Assembly (NCBI RefSeq): GCF_001982635.1
Contig: NZ_MKFI01000007.1
Coordinates: 310,001 to 374,000 of the forward strand
Length of the DNA stretch: 64,000 nt
From: Bradyrhizobium mercantei
GTDB taxonomy: Bacteria; Pseudomonadota; Alphaproteobacteria; Rhizobiales; Xanthobacteraceae
Direction of reading: 5' to 3'
The notes beneath the pieces are model-generated. The model was given only the letters and a program-made list of their open reading frames with translations. It was not told where the DNA came from and made no database searches. The first letter of the stretch is position 1. Each line of letters starts with the position of its first letter. The position numbers and the translations under genes were made by a program. Below are positions 1 through 6,658 of this stretch, one piece after another.

Positions 1-889
1 TGAAGGCGAGGATGCCCTTCGAGCGCAGGATCTTCTGGCCCTCGGTGGCGACGAGGTTTTGCAGCCATGGCATGAACTTGGTCGGATCGAGCGGCTTCTC
101 CGAGCGCAGCGACAGCGATTGCATGTCCTCGTCGTGATAGTGCTTCAACCCGCCATGGCCATGGTCGTGATCATGATGATGGTGGTGGTCATGATCATGA
201 TGGTGATGATCGTGATCATGGTCGTGATCGTCGCCGGCCTCGAGGAAATCGGGCTCGATCTCCAGGATGCGGTCGAGGTCGAACGCGCCGCGCTCCAGCA
301 CGTCGGTCAAGCCGACCTGGCAACGCTCGGTGCGGTGCAGCTTGGCGTAGGGATTGATGCCACGGATGCGGGCCTCGACCTCGGCGAGCTCGGGCTTGGA
401 GACCAGGTCGGTCTTGTTCAGCACGATGACGTCGGCGAACGCGATCTGGTTCTTGGCTTCCGGCGCATCCTTGAGGCGGTCGCTCAGCCATTTGGCGTCG
501 GCAACCGTCACCACCGCGTCGAGCCGGGCGTTCTTCTGCACGTCCTCGTCGACGAAGAAAGTCTGCGCGACCGGCGCCGGATCGGCAAGGCCGGTGGTCT
601 CGACGATGATGGCGTCGAATTTGCCCTTGCGCTTCATCAACCCATCCATGATGCGGACGAGGTCGCCGCGTACCGTGCAGCAGACGCAGCCATTGTTCAT
701 CTCGAACACTTCCTCATCGGCGCCGATGATGAGGTCGTTGTCGATGCCGATCTCGCCGAATTCGTTGACGATGACGGCGTACTTCTTGCCGTGGTTTTCC
801 GACAGGATGCGGTTCAACAGCGTGGTCTTGCCGGCGCCGAGATAGCCCGTCAGCACGGTCACTGGAATTTTTTGCGAAGCTTCAGCCAT
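1..889 (-). CDS. CobW-family GTP-dependent metallochaperone (C-terminus cut by window edge)
   Basis: G3E-family GTPase of the CobW/YciC/ZagA type. Read from ATG at 889, the protein begins MAEASQKIPVTVLTGYLGAG and runs 296 residues to the window edge. Seen: P-loop GYLGAGKTT (about residues 15-23), the metal-binding CVCC motif (68-71), an ETTGLADP switch region, the guanine-specificity motif NKTD, and a long Asp/His-rich loop (coded by 165-235). Known: such proteins use GTP hydrolysis to deliver Zn to client enzymes under zinc shortage. It lies 55 bp after the metal-binding protein gene, on the same strand and downstream of a Zur-like box, which supports a zinc role rather than cobalt. The C-terminal CobW domain is only partly visible. 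Confidence 0.9.
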   Translation of the reverse strand, partial: MAEASQKIPVTVLTGYLGAGKTTLLNRILSENHGKKYAVIVNEFGEIGIDNDLIIGADEEVFEMNNGCVCCTVRGDLVRIMDGLMKRKGKFDAIIVETTGLADPAPVAQTFFVDEDVQKNARLDAVVTVADAKWLSDRLKDAPEAKNQIAFADVIVLNKTDLVSKPELAEVEARIRGINPYAKLHRTERCQVGLTDVLERGAFDLDRILEIEPDFLEAGDDHDHDHDHHHHDHDHHHHHDHDHGHGGLKHYHDEDMQSLSLRSEKPLDPTKFMPWLQNLVATEGQKILRSKGILAF

Positions 890-925
890 AACAACTCCGG
901 GAACTTGGGATCGCGCTCAATCCCC

Positions 926-943
926 GGCAGGGAGGCCCCTGCC
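926..943. other. intercistronic hairpin between znuA-like and cobW-like genes
   Basis: Perfect 7-bp inverted repeat (ggcaggg / ccctgcc) with a 4-base loop, immediately downstream of the znuA-like stop codon on the minus strand. No T-run follows, so a full terminator is unlikely. It could lower read-through into the cobW-like gene or mark an mRNA processing site (inference). Confidence 0.35.
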
Positions 944-944
944 C

Positions 945-1826
945 CTAGTTGGCGAGCGCGCTGGTCAGGGCCTTTATATTGTGCCTGACCATATCAATGT
1001 AAGTGGGTGCTTGGCCCTTTTCGCCCGTCAAACTGTCCGAATAAAGCGTCCCGCCGACCCTGGCGCCGGTCTCGGCCGCGATCCGCTCGATCAGCCGGGG
1101 ATCGCTGATATTTTCGAGAAAAACTGCCGGAATTTTCGCATCCCTGATCTGGGCGATGATGGCGGCGATATCGCGCGCGCTGGGCTCGGAATCGGTGGAG
1201 ACGGACTGCGGCGAGAAGAACGTGACCCCGTAGGCATCGGCGAAATAGCCGAAGGCGCCATGGGTCGAGATCACCTTGCGCCGCGCCTCCGGCACGCGTC
1301 CCACCGCATCGTGCACCTCGCGGTCGAGCGCCTCGAGCTTGGCCAGATAGGCGTCGGCATTGGCCTTGAAGACGGCTGCACGGTCAGGGGCCACGGCGAT
1401 CAGCCCGTCGCGAATATTGACGACATAGATCTTGGCATTGGCGACCGATTGCCAGGCATGCGGATCGTCATGGCCGCCCATCTTCCGCGGCATGATGCCC
1501 TTGGTGGCCACCGCGACCGGCGCCTTGCTGCCCGACGCCTGCAGCAGCCGCGGCATCCAGCCCTCGAAGCCGAGACCATTGATGACCAGGAGCCTGGCGT
1601 CGGCGACCTTCTTGGCGTCCGCCGGCGTCGGCGCGTAGACATGCGCGTCGCCATCGGGCCCGACCAGCGCCGTCACGTCGACGTCGTTGCCGCCGACATT
1701 GCGCACCATGTCGGCGAGGATCGAGAAGCTCGCGACGACGTTGATGCGATCGGCGGCGCGCGCCGGTCCGCTCGCCAGCACCAGCGCCAGACAGATCAAC
1801 CCAAACAATCGCCGCATCGTCGTCAT
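945..1826 (-). CDS. znuA: zinc/manganese ABC transporter substrate-binding protein (ZnuA/PsaA family)
   Basis: Periplasmic metal-capture protein of 293 residues. The N-terminus is a Sec signal peptide ending near ARA|AD (residue ~25). Candidate metal ligands of the cluster 9 SBP family are visible: His in GDAHVYAP, His in DDPHAWQS, His in ISTHGAFGY, and a late Asp in GTLYSDSL. The His-rich loop typical of many ZnuA proteins is very short here, so the metal cannot be told from this gene alone; the Zur-like box and CobW neighbour favour zinc. The ATG at 1826 overlaps the permease stop (ATGA), indicating translational coupling. Confidence 0.9.
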   Translation of the reverse strand: MTTMRRLFGLICLALVLASGPARAADRINVVASFSILADMVRNVGGNDVDVTALVGPDGDAHVYAPTPADAKKVADARLLVINGLGFEGWMPRLLQASGSKAPVAVATKGIMPRKMGGHDDPHAWQSVANAKIYVVNIRDGLIAVAPDRAAVFKANADAYLAKLEALDREVHDAVGRVPEARRKVISTHGAFGYFADAYGVTFFSPQSVSTDSEPSARDIAAIIAQIRDAKIPAVFLENISDPRLIERIAAETGARVGGTLYSDSLTGEKGQAPTYIDMVRHNIKALTSALAN

Positions 1827-2692
1827 GCCTCGAGATGGCGGCCGGGAAACAGCTGGCGCACCAGGCCGCTGACATTGCCGAACAAGAGCGACACAATATA
1901 GAGCCCCGCCGCAACCAGGATGATCGCGGGGCCGGATGGAATCCGGGTCTGGTATGACAGCACCAGCCCGGCATAGCCCGACAGCATCGCGCTCGCGACC
2001 GCGATGCAGATCATGGTGGTGATGTCGCGCGACCAGAACCGCGCAATGCCCGCGGGCAGGATCATCAGCCCGACGCCAAGCAGCGTGCCGAGCGCGTGGA
2101 AGCCGTTGACGAGATTGACCACGACCAGCGCCAGGAAGGCGAGATGCGCCGGCGCACCGGCCCGGCTCACGGTGCGCAGGAACACCGGATCGACGCATTC
2201 GATCACCAGCGGGCGATAGATCACCGCAAGCACCAGCAGCGTGAGGGTGGCGTTGAAGGCGATCACCAGCAGCGTCTGGTCGTCCATCGCCAGGATGTTG
2301 CCGAACAGCACGTGCAGCAGGTCGATATTGGTGCCCTTGATGGAGACGATGGTGACGCCGAGCGCGAGCGAGACGAGATAGAAGGTCGCAAGCGAGGCGT
2401 CCTCCTTCAATTCGGTGGTGCGGGCGACGAGGCCCGCGAGCAGCGCCACGGCAAAGCCCGCGATCAGGCCGCCGGTCGTCATCGCGAACAGATTGAGCCC
2501 GGACAGCAGGAAGCCGATCGCAGCCCCCGGCAGGATCGCATGCGCCATGGCGTCGCCGACCAGGCTCATCCGCCGCAGCATCAGGAACACGCCGATCGGC
2601 GCGCCGCCGAGCGACAGCGCGATCACAGCCGCGAGCGCGCGGCGCATGAACTCGAATTCGGTGAAGGGCGTAATCAGCGCGTCTGTCAGCAT
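1823..2692 (-). CDS. znuB: zinc/manganese ABC transporter permease (ZnuB family)
   Basis: Integral membrane subunit of 289 residues, the usual length for ABC-3 family permeases. Several hydrophobic segments are visible, with the family segment RRMSLVGDAMAHAILPGAA near residues 35-55. The ATG at 2692 (MLTDALITPF) starts 5 bp after the ATPase stop codon. A longer reading frame upstream only overlaps the ATPase gene in another frame, so this start is preferred. It pairs with the ATPase and binding protein to import the metal across the inner membrane. Confidence 0.9.
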   Translation of the reverse strand: MLTDALITPFTEFEFMRRALAAVIALSLGGAPIGVFLMLRRMSLVGDAMAHAILPGAAIGFLLSGLNLFAMTTGGLIAGFAVALLAGLVARTTELKEDASLATFYLVSLALGVTIVSIKGTNIDLLHVLFGNILAMDDQTLLVIAFNATLTLLVLAVIYRPLVIECVDPVFLRTVSRAGAPAHLAFLALVVVNLVNGFHALGTLLGVGLMILPAGIARFWSRDITTMICIAVASAMLSGYAGLVLSYQTRIPSGPAIILVAAGLYIVSLLFGNVSGLVRQLFPGRHLEA

Positions 2693-2697
2693 CGGCG

Positions 2698-3462
2698 TCA
2701 GGCAGCCCGCGAGCGTGAATCGTCGGCGCAGGCCGCGGCACTGTCGTCGAAGGCCTCGCACATCCGCATCGCGACCATCAGATTGTCCGCCGTCAGCGTC
2801 TCTGCGGTCGGTCCCCATTCCACCGGGCCGCGCGCCAAGAGCAGCGTTTCCGGGAAATTGTTGCGCACCATGTCGAGGTCGTGCAGTGCCGCCAGCACGG
2901 TGCGGCCTTCGCCGTTCCAGCGCTTCACCAGCGTCAGCAGGTCGGCGGTGGTCTTGGCATCGATGGCGTTGAAGGGTTCGTCGAGTACGATCAGGCGGGC
3001 ATCCTGCAACAGCACGCGCGCGAACAGCATGCGCTGGGTCTGGCCGCCGGACAGCGTGCCGATCGGGCGGTTCTCGAAGCCGTTGAGGCCGACCGCGGCG
3101 AGCGCCGCCAGGATCTTGCCGCGCGCGGCCCTGCCGATGCCGCCGAAGAAGCCGGTCGAGCGCCACAGCCCGGTGCCGACGAAATCGAACACCGAGATCG
3201 GGAAGGTCCGGTCGATGTCGGCGGATTGCGGCAGATAGGCGATGTCGCGGTGATCCAGCCCGTCGAGATCGATCACGCCCGACAGCGGCTTGAGCACGCC
3301 GGCGATGCCGCGCAGCAGGGTCGACTTGCCGGCGCCGTTCGGGCCGATCACGGCGAGCAGCGCGCCGGCCTCGACCGCGCCATTGAGATGATGCACCGCC
3401 GGGTGGCGGTCATAGCCGAGGGTGACGTCGCGGAAGGTAACAAGAGCAGCCACGGGTCTCAC
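2698..3462 (-). CDS. znuC: zinc/manganese ABC transporter ATP-binding protein (ZnuC family)
   Basis: Cytoplasmic ATPase of 254 residues if started at GTG 3462. Seen in order: Walker A GPNGAGKST, Q-loop region YLPQSADID, ABC signature LSGGQ, Walker B LIVLDEP and the switch His in ALHDLD. The GTG overlaps the stop of the preceding His-rich ORF by 4 bases (GTGA), the normal coupling seen in this operon. An upstream in-frame ATG at 3489 lies inside the His-rich gene and is less likely. Confidence 0.9.
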   Translation of the reverse strand: MRPVAALVTFRDVTLGYDRHPAVHHLNGAVEAGALLAVIGPNGAGKSTLLRGIAGVLKPLSGVIDLDGLDHRDIAYLPQSADIDRTFPISVFDFVGTGLWRSTGFFGGIGRAARGKILAALAAVGLNGFENRPIGTLSGGQTQRMLFARVLLQDARLIVLDEPFNAIDAKTTADLLTLVKRWNGEGRTVLAALHDLDMVRNNFPETLLLARGPVEWGPTAETLTADNLMVAMRMCEAFDDSAAACADDSRSRAA

Positions 3463-3647
3463 CTCATTGCCAGCCAGACGACGGCCCACAGGCAGGCGCT
3501 GACCGCAAGCGCGGCGAGCAGCCGGGCCGGCACGGGCATGCGCAGGATCGACCAGTGCGCGGCCTGCGCCGGATGCGCGTGCGGGCCGTGGCTATGGGGA
3601 TGCGCGTGGCCGTGATGGTGGTGGTCGTGGGTGTGCGTATGTGCCAT
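3459..3647 (-). CDS. His-rich single-span membrane mini-protein heading the Zur operon
   Basis: A 62-residue ORF with 14 His in its first 31 residues (start MAHTHTHDHHHHGHAHPHSH) and one hydrophobic segment (about residues 43-60, LLAALAVSACLWAVVWLA). It is the first gene after the Zur-like palindrome and overlaps the ATPase gene by 4 bases, so it is very likely translated. I do not know a named family. A metal-binding N-terminal tail on a membrane anchor suggests zinc buffering or hand-over to the ABC importer (inference). It could also be an annotation-missed version of a short membrane protein seen beside znu genes in rhizobia. Confidence 0.75.
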   Translation of the reverse strand: MAHTHTHDHHHHGHAHPHSHGPHAHPAQAAHWSILRMPVPARLLAALAVSACLWAVVWLAMR

Positions 3648-3655
3648 GGGGAAAT

Positions 3656-3670
3656 TGTTATATTATAACA
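3656..3670. promoter_or_regulatory. Zur-like operator (zinc uptake regulator box)
   Basis: Perfect 15-base palindrome TGTTATATTATAACA, centred on T3663, directly upstream of the His-rich gene (ATG 3647) and 41 bp before the divergent ORF at 3712. It matches the known Zur consensus core of proteobacteria (TGTTATA-N-TATAACA). Zinc-loaded Zur would repress the importer operon; the divergent gene may be co-regulated. Confidence 0.85.
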
Positions 3671-3711
3671 TAACGCGAGTCTACAAACGGGGAACTCATA
3701 AAGGGGAACTC

Positions 3712-4032
3712 ATGGCCGATCCGCAAAACCGGGAGAGATTTGAGCTGCGCCGGCAGAGTGATGGCCTGGTCTACGTCTTTGTCCGGAAAACCCGCCCCGA
3801 CGGAACCGTCGGCTACCAGCGCCAGGACCATGATCGAGGCGAGGATCTCTGGATCGAGCCCCGCGCGGACTGGGGCTGGGTGGCGTGGGATCCGGCAAGC
3901 CAGTCCTGCACCGGCCGCCCCTGGAACGTGCTGCCGGCCGCCCAGGGCGACCATCCGCCGGAAGGCGACTGGGTGAGCCGGAAGGGGCCGAAGTCGTATG
4001 TGTATAGCCTGGTGTATGTGCCCTCCTCGTGA
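3712..4032 (+). CDS. small uncharacterised protein divergent from the zinc operon
   Basis: 106-residue hydrophilic ORF starting MADPQNRERFELRRQSDGLV, with no signal peptide or membrane span. It is rich in Trp (WIEPRADWGWVAWDP) and charged residues. The ATG at 3712 follows AAAGGGGAACTC, a good ribosome site; an in-frame start further upstream would lie across the Zur box. I do not recognise the family. Because the Zur-like box sits between it and the zinc operon, it may respond to zinc, but nothing in the protein proves this. Confidence 0.6.
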   Translation: MADPQNRERFELRRQSDGLVYVFVRKTRPDGTVGYQRQDHDRGEDLWIEPRADWGWVAWDPASQSCTGRPWNVLPAAQGDHPPEGDWVSRKGPKSYVYSLVYVPSS

Positions 4033-4068
4033 TGCCTGAGGCGCCGGAGCGTGGGCAGTTCTCTCCGC

Positions 4069-4190
4069 CGTCGTCCTGGCGAAAGCCAGGACCCATAACC
4101 ACCGCATTGATTGTGAACGGGATCGTGGACCCCGCGTCGCGCGACAACGAGCTCTTGGGGTAATGGGTCCTGGCTTTCGCCAGGACGACG
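4069..4190. repeat. ~122-bp inverted-repeat element, copy A
   Basis: Arms 4069-4095 and 4164-4190 are perfect 27-base inverted complements, each containing the internal palindrome CCTGGCGAAAGCCAGG, separated by a 68-base spacer. The same architecture recurs at 4363-4483 and 33208-33329. Confidence 0.85.
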
Positions 4191-4362
4191 ATGGGGATGG
4201 TTGTCGATTGAAGATGCGAAACTCTCGGTGTCATCACCCGCGAAGGCGGGTCCCGTCTTCGCCAAGGCTTCCACGAGGCCATGAGCCCGGGCCGCGCCGA
4301 GGCGCTAGGGAGGCGGCAAGCCGGACGATGACAGCGGAGTGGGTGCACAACTCTCCCCGCTT

Positions 4363-4483
4363 GTCGTCCCTGCGAAAGCAGGGACCCATACACCGCGGCG
4401 GATGTGGTGAAGGGACTCGTCGTACCAGCATCGTTCAACGATGGCCATTCGTGGTGATGGGTCCCTGCTTTCGCGGGGACGAC
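4363..4483. repeat. ~122-bp inverted-repeat element, copy B
   Basis: Arms 4363-4388 and 4458-4483 are 26-base inverted complements with one mismatch, spacer 69 bases. Each arm is itself palindromic around CCCTGCGAAAGCAGGG. Confidence 0.85.
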
Positions 4484-4549
4484 ATCGAATATGTTGCGCA
4501 GTCCGTGAGAGTCATGCATCCGCATTCTCGCGACATGATTTGTCCGAGG

Positions 4550-5010
4550 CTTGCTCTTCGTTCCGCCACTCTGGAAGCAGAGGGCGCAGGGAAAGCCGGG
4601 TGCCGATCGCACCCATGGGTCCCGCGTAATGAAAAACGCGGGAGGTAGGACCACAGGTGTAACCGGAAACATCCCGGCTTTCCCTGCGCGATGGGTTACG
4701 GCTTACTTCGTGCTCTCCCCGGCGAGACTTGGCTTGTTTGTCACCGCCCTTCGCGAGAACGCTGCGCGTTCCCGCTAGGAGACACCTGCCACTAGGGCGT
4801 CAGGACCACACGACTTCACCGTCCGCCTCAGTCACGCGTCGTCGGTCGTGACCTCGGCGTCCACCGCATCTCACCGCAACACTCCTGACGATGCGCAGCG
4901 CCCCTCGATCGGGTGAGACGGGCGAACCATACACCGATCTGAACTTCTGATAAAGCGAAATATTTTGGTCTGAGGTGATTGACAGGTTTTTGCTGAGTTG
5001 CCCGACGGAT
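4550..5010. repeat. long dispersed repeat block (rhizobial type)
   Basis: Contains the segment coding the repeat-type peptide EAEGAGKAGCRSHPWVP and, further on, a segment ending in TTGCTGAGTTGCCCGACGG. I recognise both as sequences that recur in Bradyrhizobium genomes and are often misannotated as proteins. Boundaries are approximate. Confidence 0.5.
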
Positions 5011-5082
5011 TGCCTTGTAGCAGGTGCCGCGATCGCAACGTCCTTGCGGATCGTCCGGCGCGGGGTTGGCAGGAGCGCATCG

Positions 5083-5110
5083 ACCTGCTGACACCACGGT
5101 GTCAGCAGGT
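5083..5110. promoter_or_regulatory. 13-bp inverted repeat, candidate operator of the efflux gene
   Basis: Arms 5083-5095 (acctgctgacacc) and 5098-5110 (ggtgtcagcaggt) are perfect complements separated by only 2 bases, so this is better read as a dimeric regulator site than a terminator. It ends 54 bases before the ATG of the MFS gene. No regulator gene lies next to it. Confidence 0.6.
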
Positions 5111-5164
5111 TTGGCGTAGGTACCGCTTGTCTGGACGCAACCCCGGGCAGGGAGCAAGCACGCG

Positions 5165-6568
5165 ATGCACGACCGCTCGTCCGAGATCGCACCGCAACGG
5201 TCGAACCTGATCACGTTCGTTCTTGGCCTCGGCGCATTCCTGATCCTGTTCGATGTGACCTCGGTCGTGGTCGCGATGCCGGGCATTGCTGGGGATCTCG
5301 GGTTTGCCGTTGCCGGCTCCGCCTGGGTCATCGACGCCTACAGCCTTGCCCTTACCGGCACGCTATTGGCATCAGGCGCGCTCACGGATCGGTTTGGTCG
5401 CCGGCGCGCGATGCTTGGCGGCAACATCGTGTTTCTGCTGGCATCGATCGGCTGCGGCGCGGCAGCGAGCGGCCCCTTGCTGCTTGCTGCACGCGTGCTG
5501 CAAGGTATCGGTGCGGCGTTCCTGAGCACGGGCGCTGCTGCGCTGGTTGCCGGCGCATTCCCGCATCCGCCTCAGCGGGCGCGGGCCTTCGGCACCATCG
5601 GGATGATCTCGGGCGTCGCCATGGCTCTTGGTCCAACGCTCGGCGGCCTGCTCGCCGCCTGGTTCGGCTGGCGCTGGATCTTCTATACCAATATTCCTTT
5701 TTGCCTGACGCTGGCCTTCGCGGTGCCGCGGGTCGTTGCCGAGACGCATGAGCCCGGCGGACGCCCGCTCGATCCGCCGGGTATCGTGCTGTTGACGCTA
5801 TCGCTGGGTCTCGCGATCGACGCGCTCTTGAGGCATGACGCAGCATTGAGCCTCAGAGCGGCCGGCCTGATCGCAAGCGCGGCGGCTGCATCCGCCTTCG
5901 TCTGGCAACAGTGGCGCAGTCTCAATCCGGTGCTCGACCCGCGCGTGTTCGCGGCGGCGCCGATGATCGGGGTCGGCGCGTCGCTGACCGCTATCCAGTT
6001 TGGCTACTGGGCGGTGCTGGTCTATCTGCCGCTGTTCCTGAGCACGGGCGTGCATGTCAGCATGGAAGCGGCGGGCGTGGCGCTGCTGGCGGCGACACTA
6101 CCGATGCTGCTGGTGCCTTTGCTGGGCGGACGCTTCGTCACCCAATGGGGCTGGCGCCGCTTCTTCACCGTCGCCTTCGGCATCATCGCTTCCGGAGACG
6201 CGTTGCTCGTGATCGCTGCGCTATCCGCCGACGCCGCCCTGCGCAGCATCGCGACTATCGCCGGCATGCTGACGATCGGCATTGGAGCTGCGCTGGCCAA
6301 CCCGCAATTGGGCAGCGTCGCGCTGGCTCTCGCGCCGCCTGCGCAGGCCGGCATGACGTCCGCGATGACAATGATCGTGCGTCAGGCCGGCTTCGCCATC
6401 AGCATCGCCGCGCTGGGAGCGACACTCGCGACAACGGATTCAATGTCGGCGTTCGCGCCTCCTTTCGTCCTCGCGGCGTTCGGCGCCATCGCCGGCGTGG
6501 TCGCCGCCGCCACCCTGTTTCCCGCTGCGGAGACCTCGGCGTCGGAAAGCGGGACGCGTCAAGAGTAA
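5165..6568 (+). CDS. MFS efflux transporter, DHA2 (14-span) type
   Basis: 467-residue hydrophobic protein with about 14 predicted spans, typical of drug:H+ antiporters of the EmrB/QacA group. Motif A-like loop LTDRFGRRRAM lies between spans 2 and 3, and the motif C-like stretch GMISGVAMALGPTLGG follows in span 5. ATG 5165 follows GGGAGCAAGC. The substrate cannot be named. A tight palindrome upstream suggests repression by a TetR- or MarR-type regulator coded elsewhere. No membrane-fusion partner (EmrA) is adjacent, so it probably works alone. Confidence 0.85.
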   Translation: MHDRSSEIAPQRSNLITFVLGLGAFLILFDVTSVVVAMPGIAGDLGFAVAGSAWVIDAYSLALTGTLLASGALTDRFGRRRAMLGGNIVFLLASIGCGAAASGPLLLAARVLQGIGAAFLSTGAAALVAGAFPHPPQRARAFGTIGMISGVAMALGPTLGGLLAAWFGWRWIFYTNIPFCLTLAFAVPRVVAETHEPGGRPLDPPGIVLLTLSLGLAIDALLRHDAALSLRAAGLIASAAAASAFVWQQWRSLNPVLDPRVFAAAPMIGVGASLTAIQFGYWAVLVYLPLFLSTGVHVSMEAAGVALLAATLPMLLVPLLGGRFVTQWGWRRFFTVAFGIIASGDALLVIAALSADAALRSIATIAGMLTIGIGAALANPQLGSVALALAPPAQAGMTSAMTMIVRQAGFAISIAALGATLATTDSMSAFAPPFVLAAFGAIAGVVAAATLFPAAETSASESGTRQE

Positions 6569-6658
6569 TTCTGAAAATCAGGATACTGGCAGCCGCAGTT
6601 CCGCGAAGCACCATATTGTTAACGCCTGCCCGGCATCATTTCCGCCTTCGGCCGTTTC

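Larger units (their letters stand above)
4033..5164. other. 1.1-kb repeat-dominated intergenic region
   Basis: No convincing gene. It holds two copies of a ~122-bp inverted-repeat element, a longer block resembling a dispersed Bradyrhizobium repeat, and a 13-bp inverted repeat just before the efflux gene. All ORFs here are short, overlap in several frames and carry repeat-derived peptides such as AGKAGCRSHP. Confidence 0.7.

Noticed and set aside
59..988. 309-residue plus-strand frame at the left end
   Set aside because: It is antisense to the CobW-type gene; its Met/Val-rich stretch is the complement of the His/Asp codons.
4240..4800. several plus-strand ORFs of 60-160 residues
   Set aside because: They overlap in multiple frames, lie in repeats and lack ribosome sites and conserved domains.
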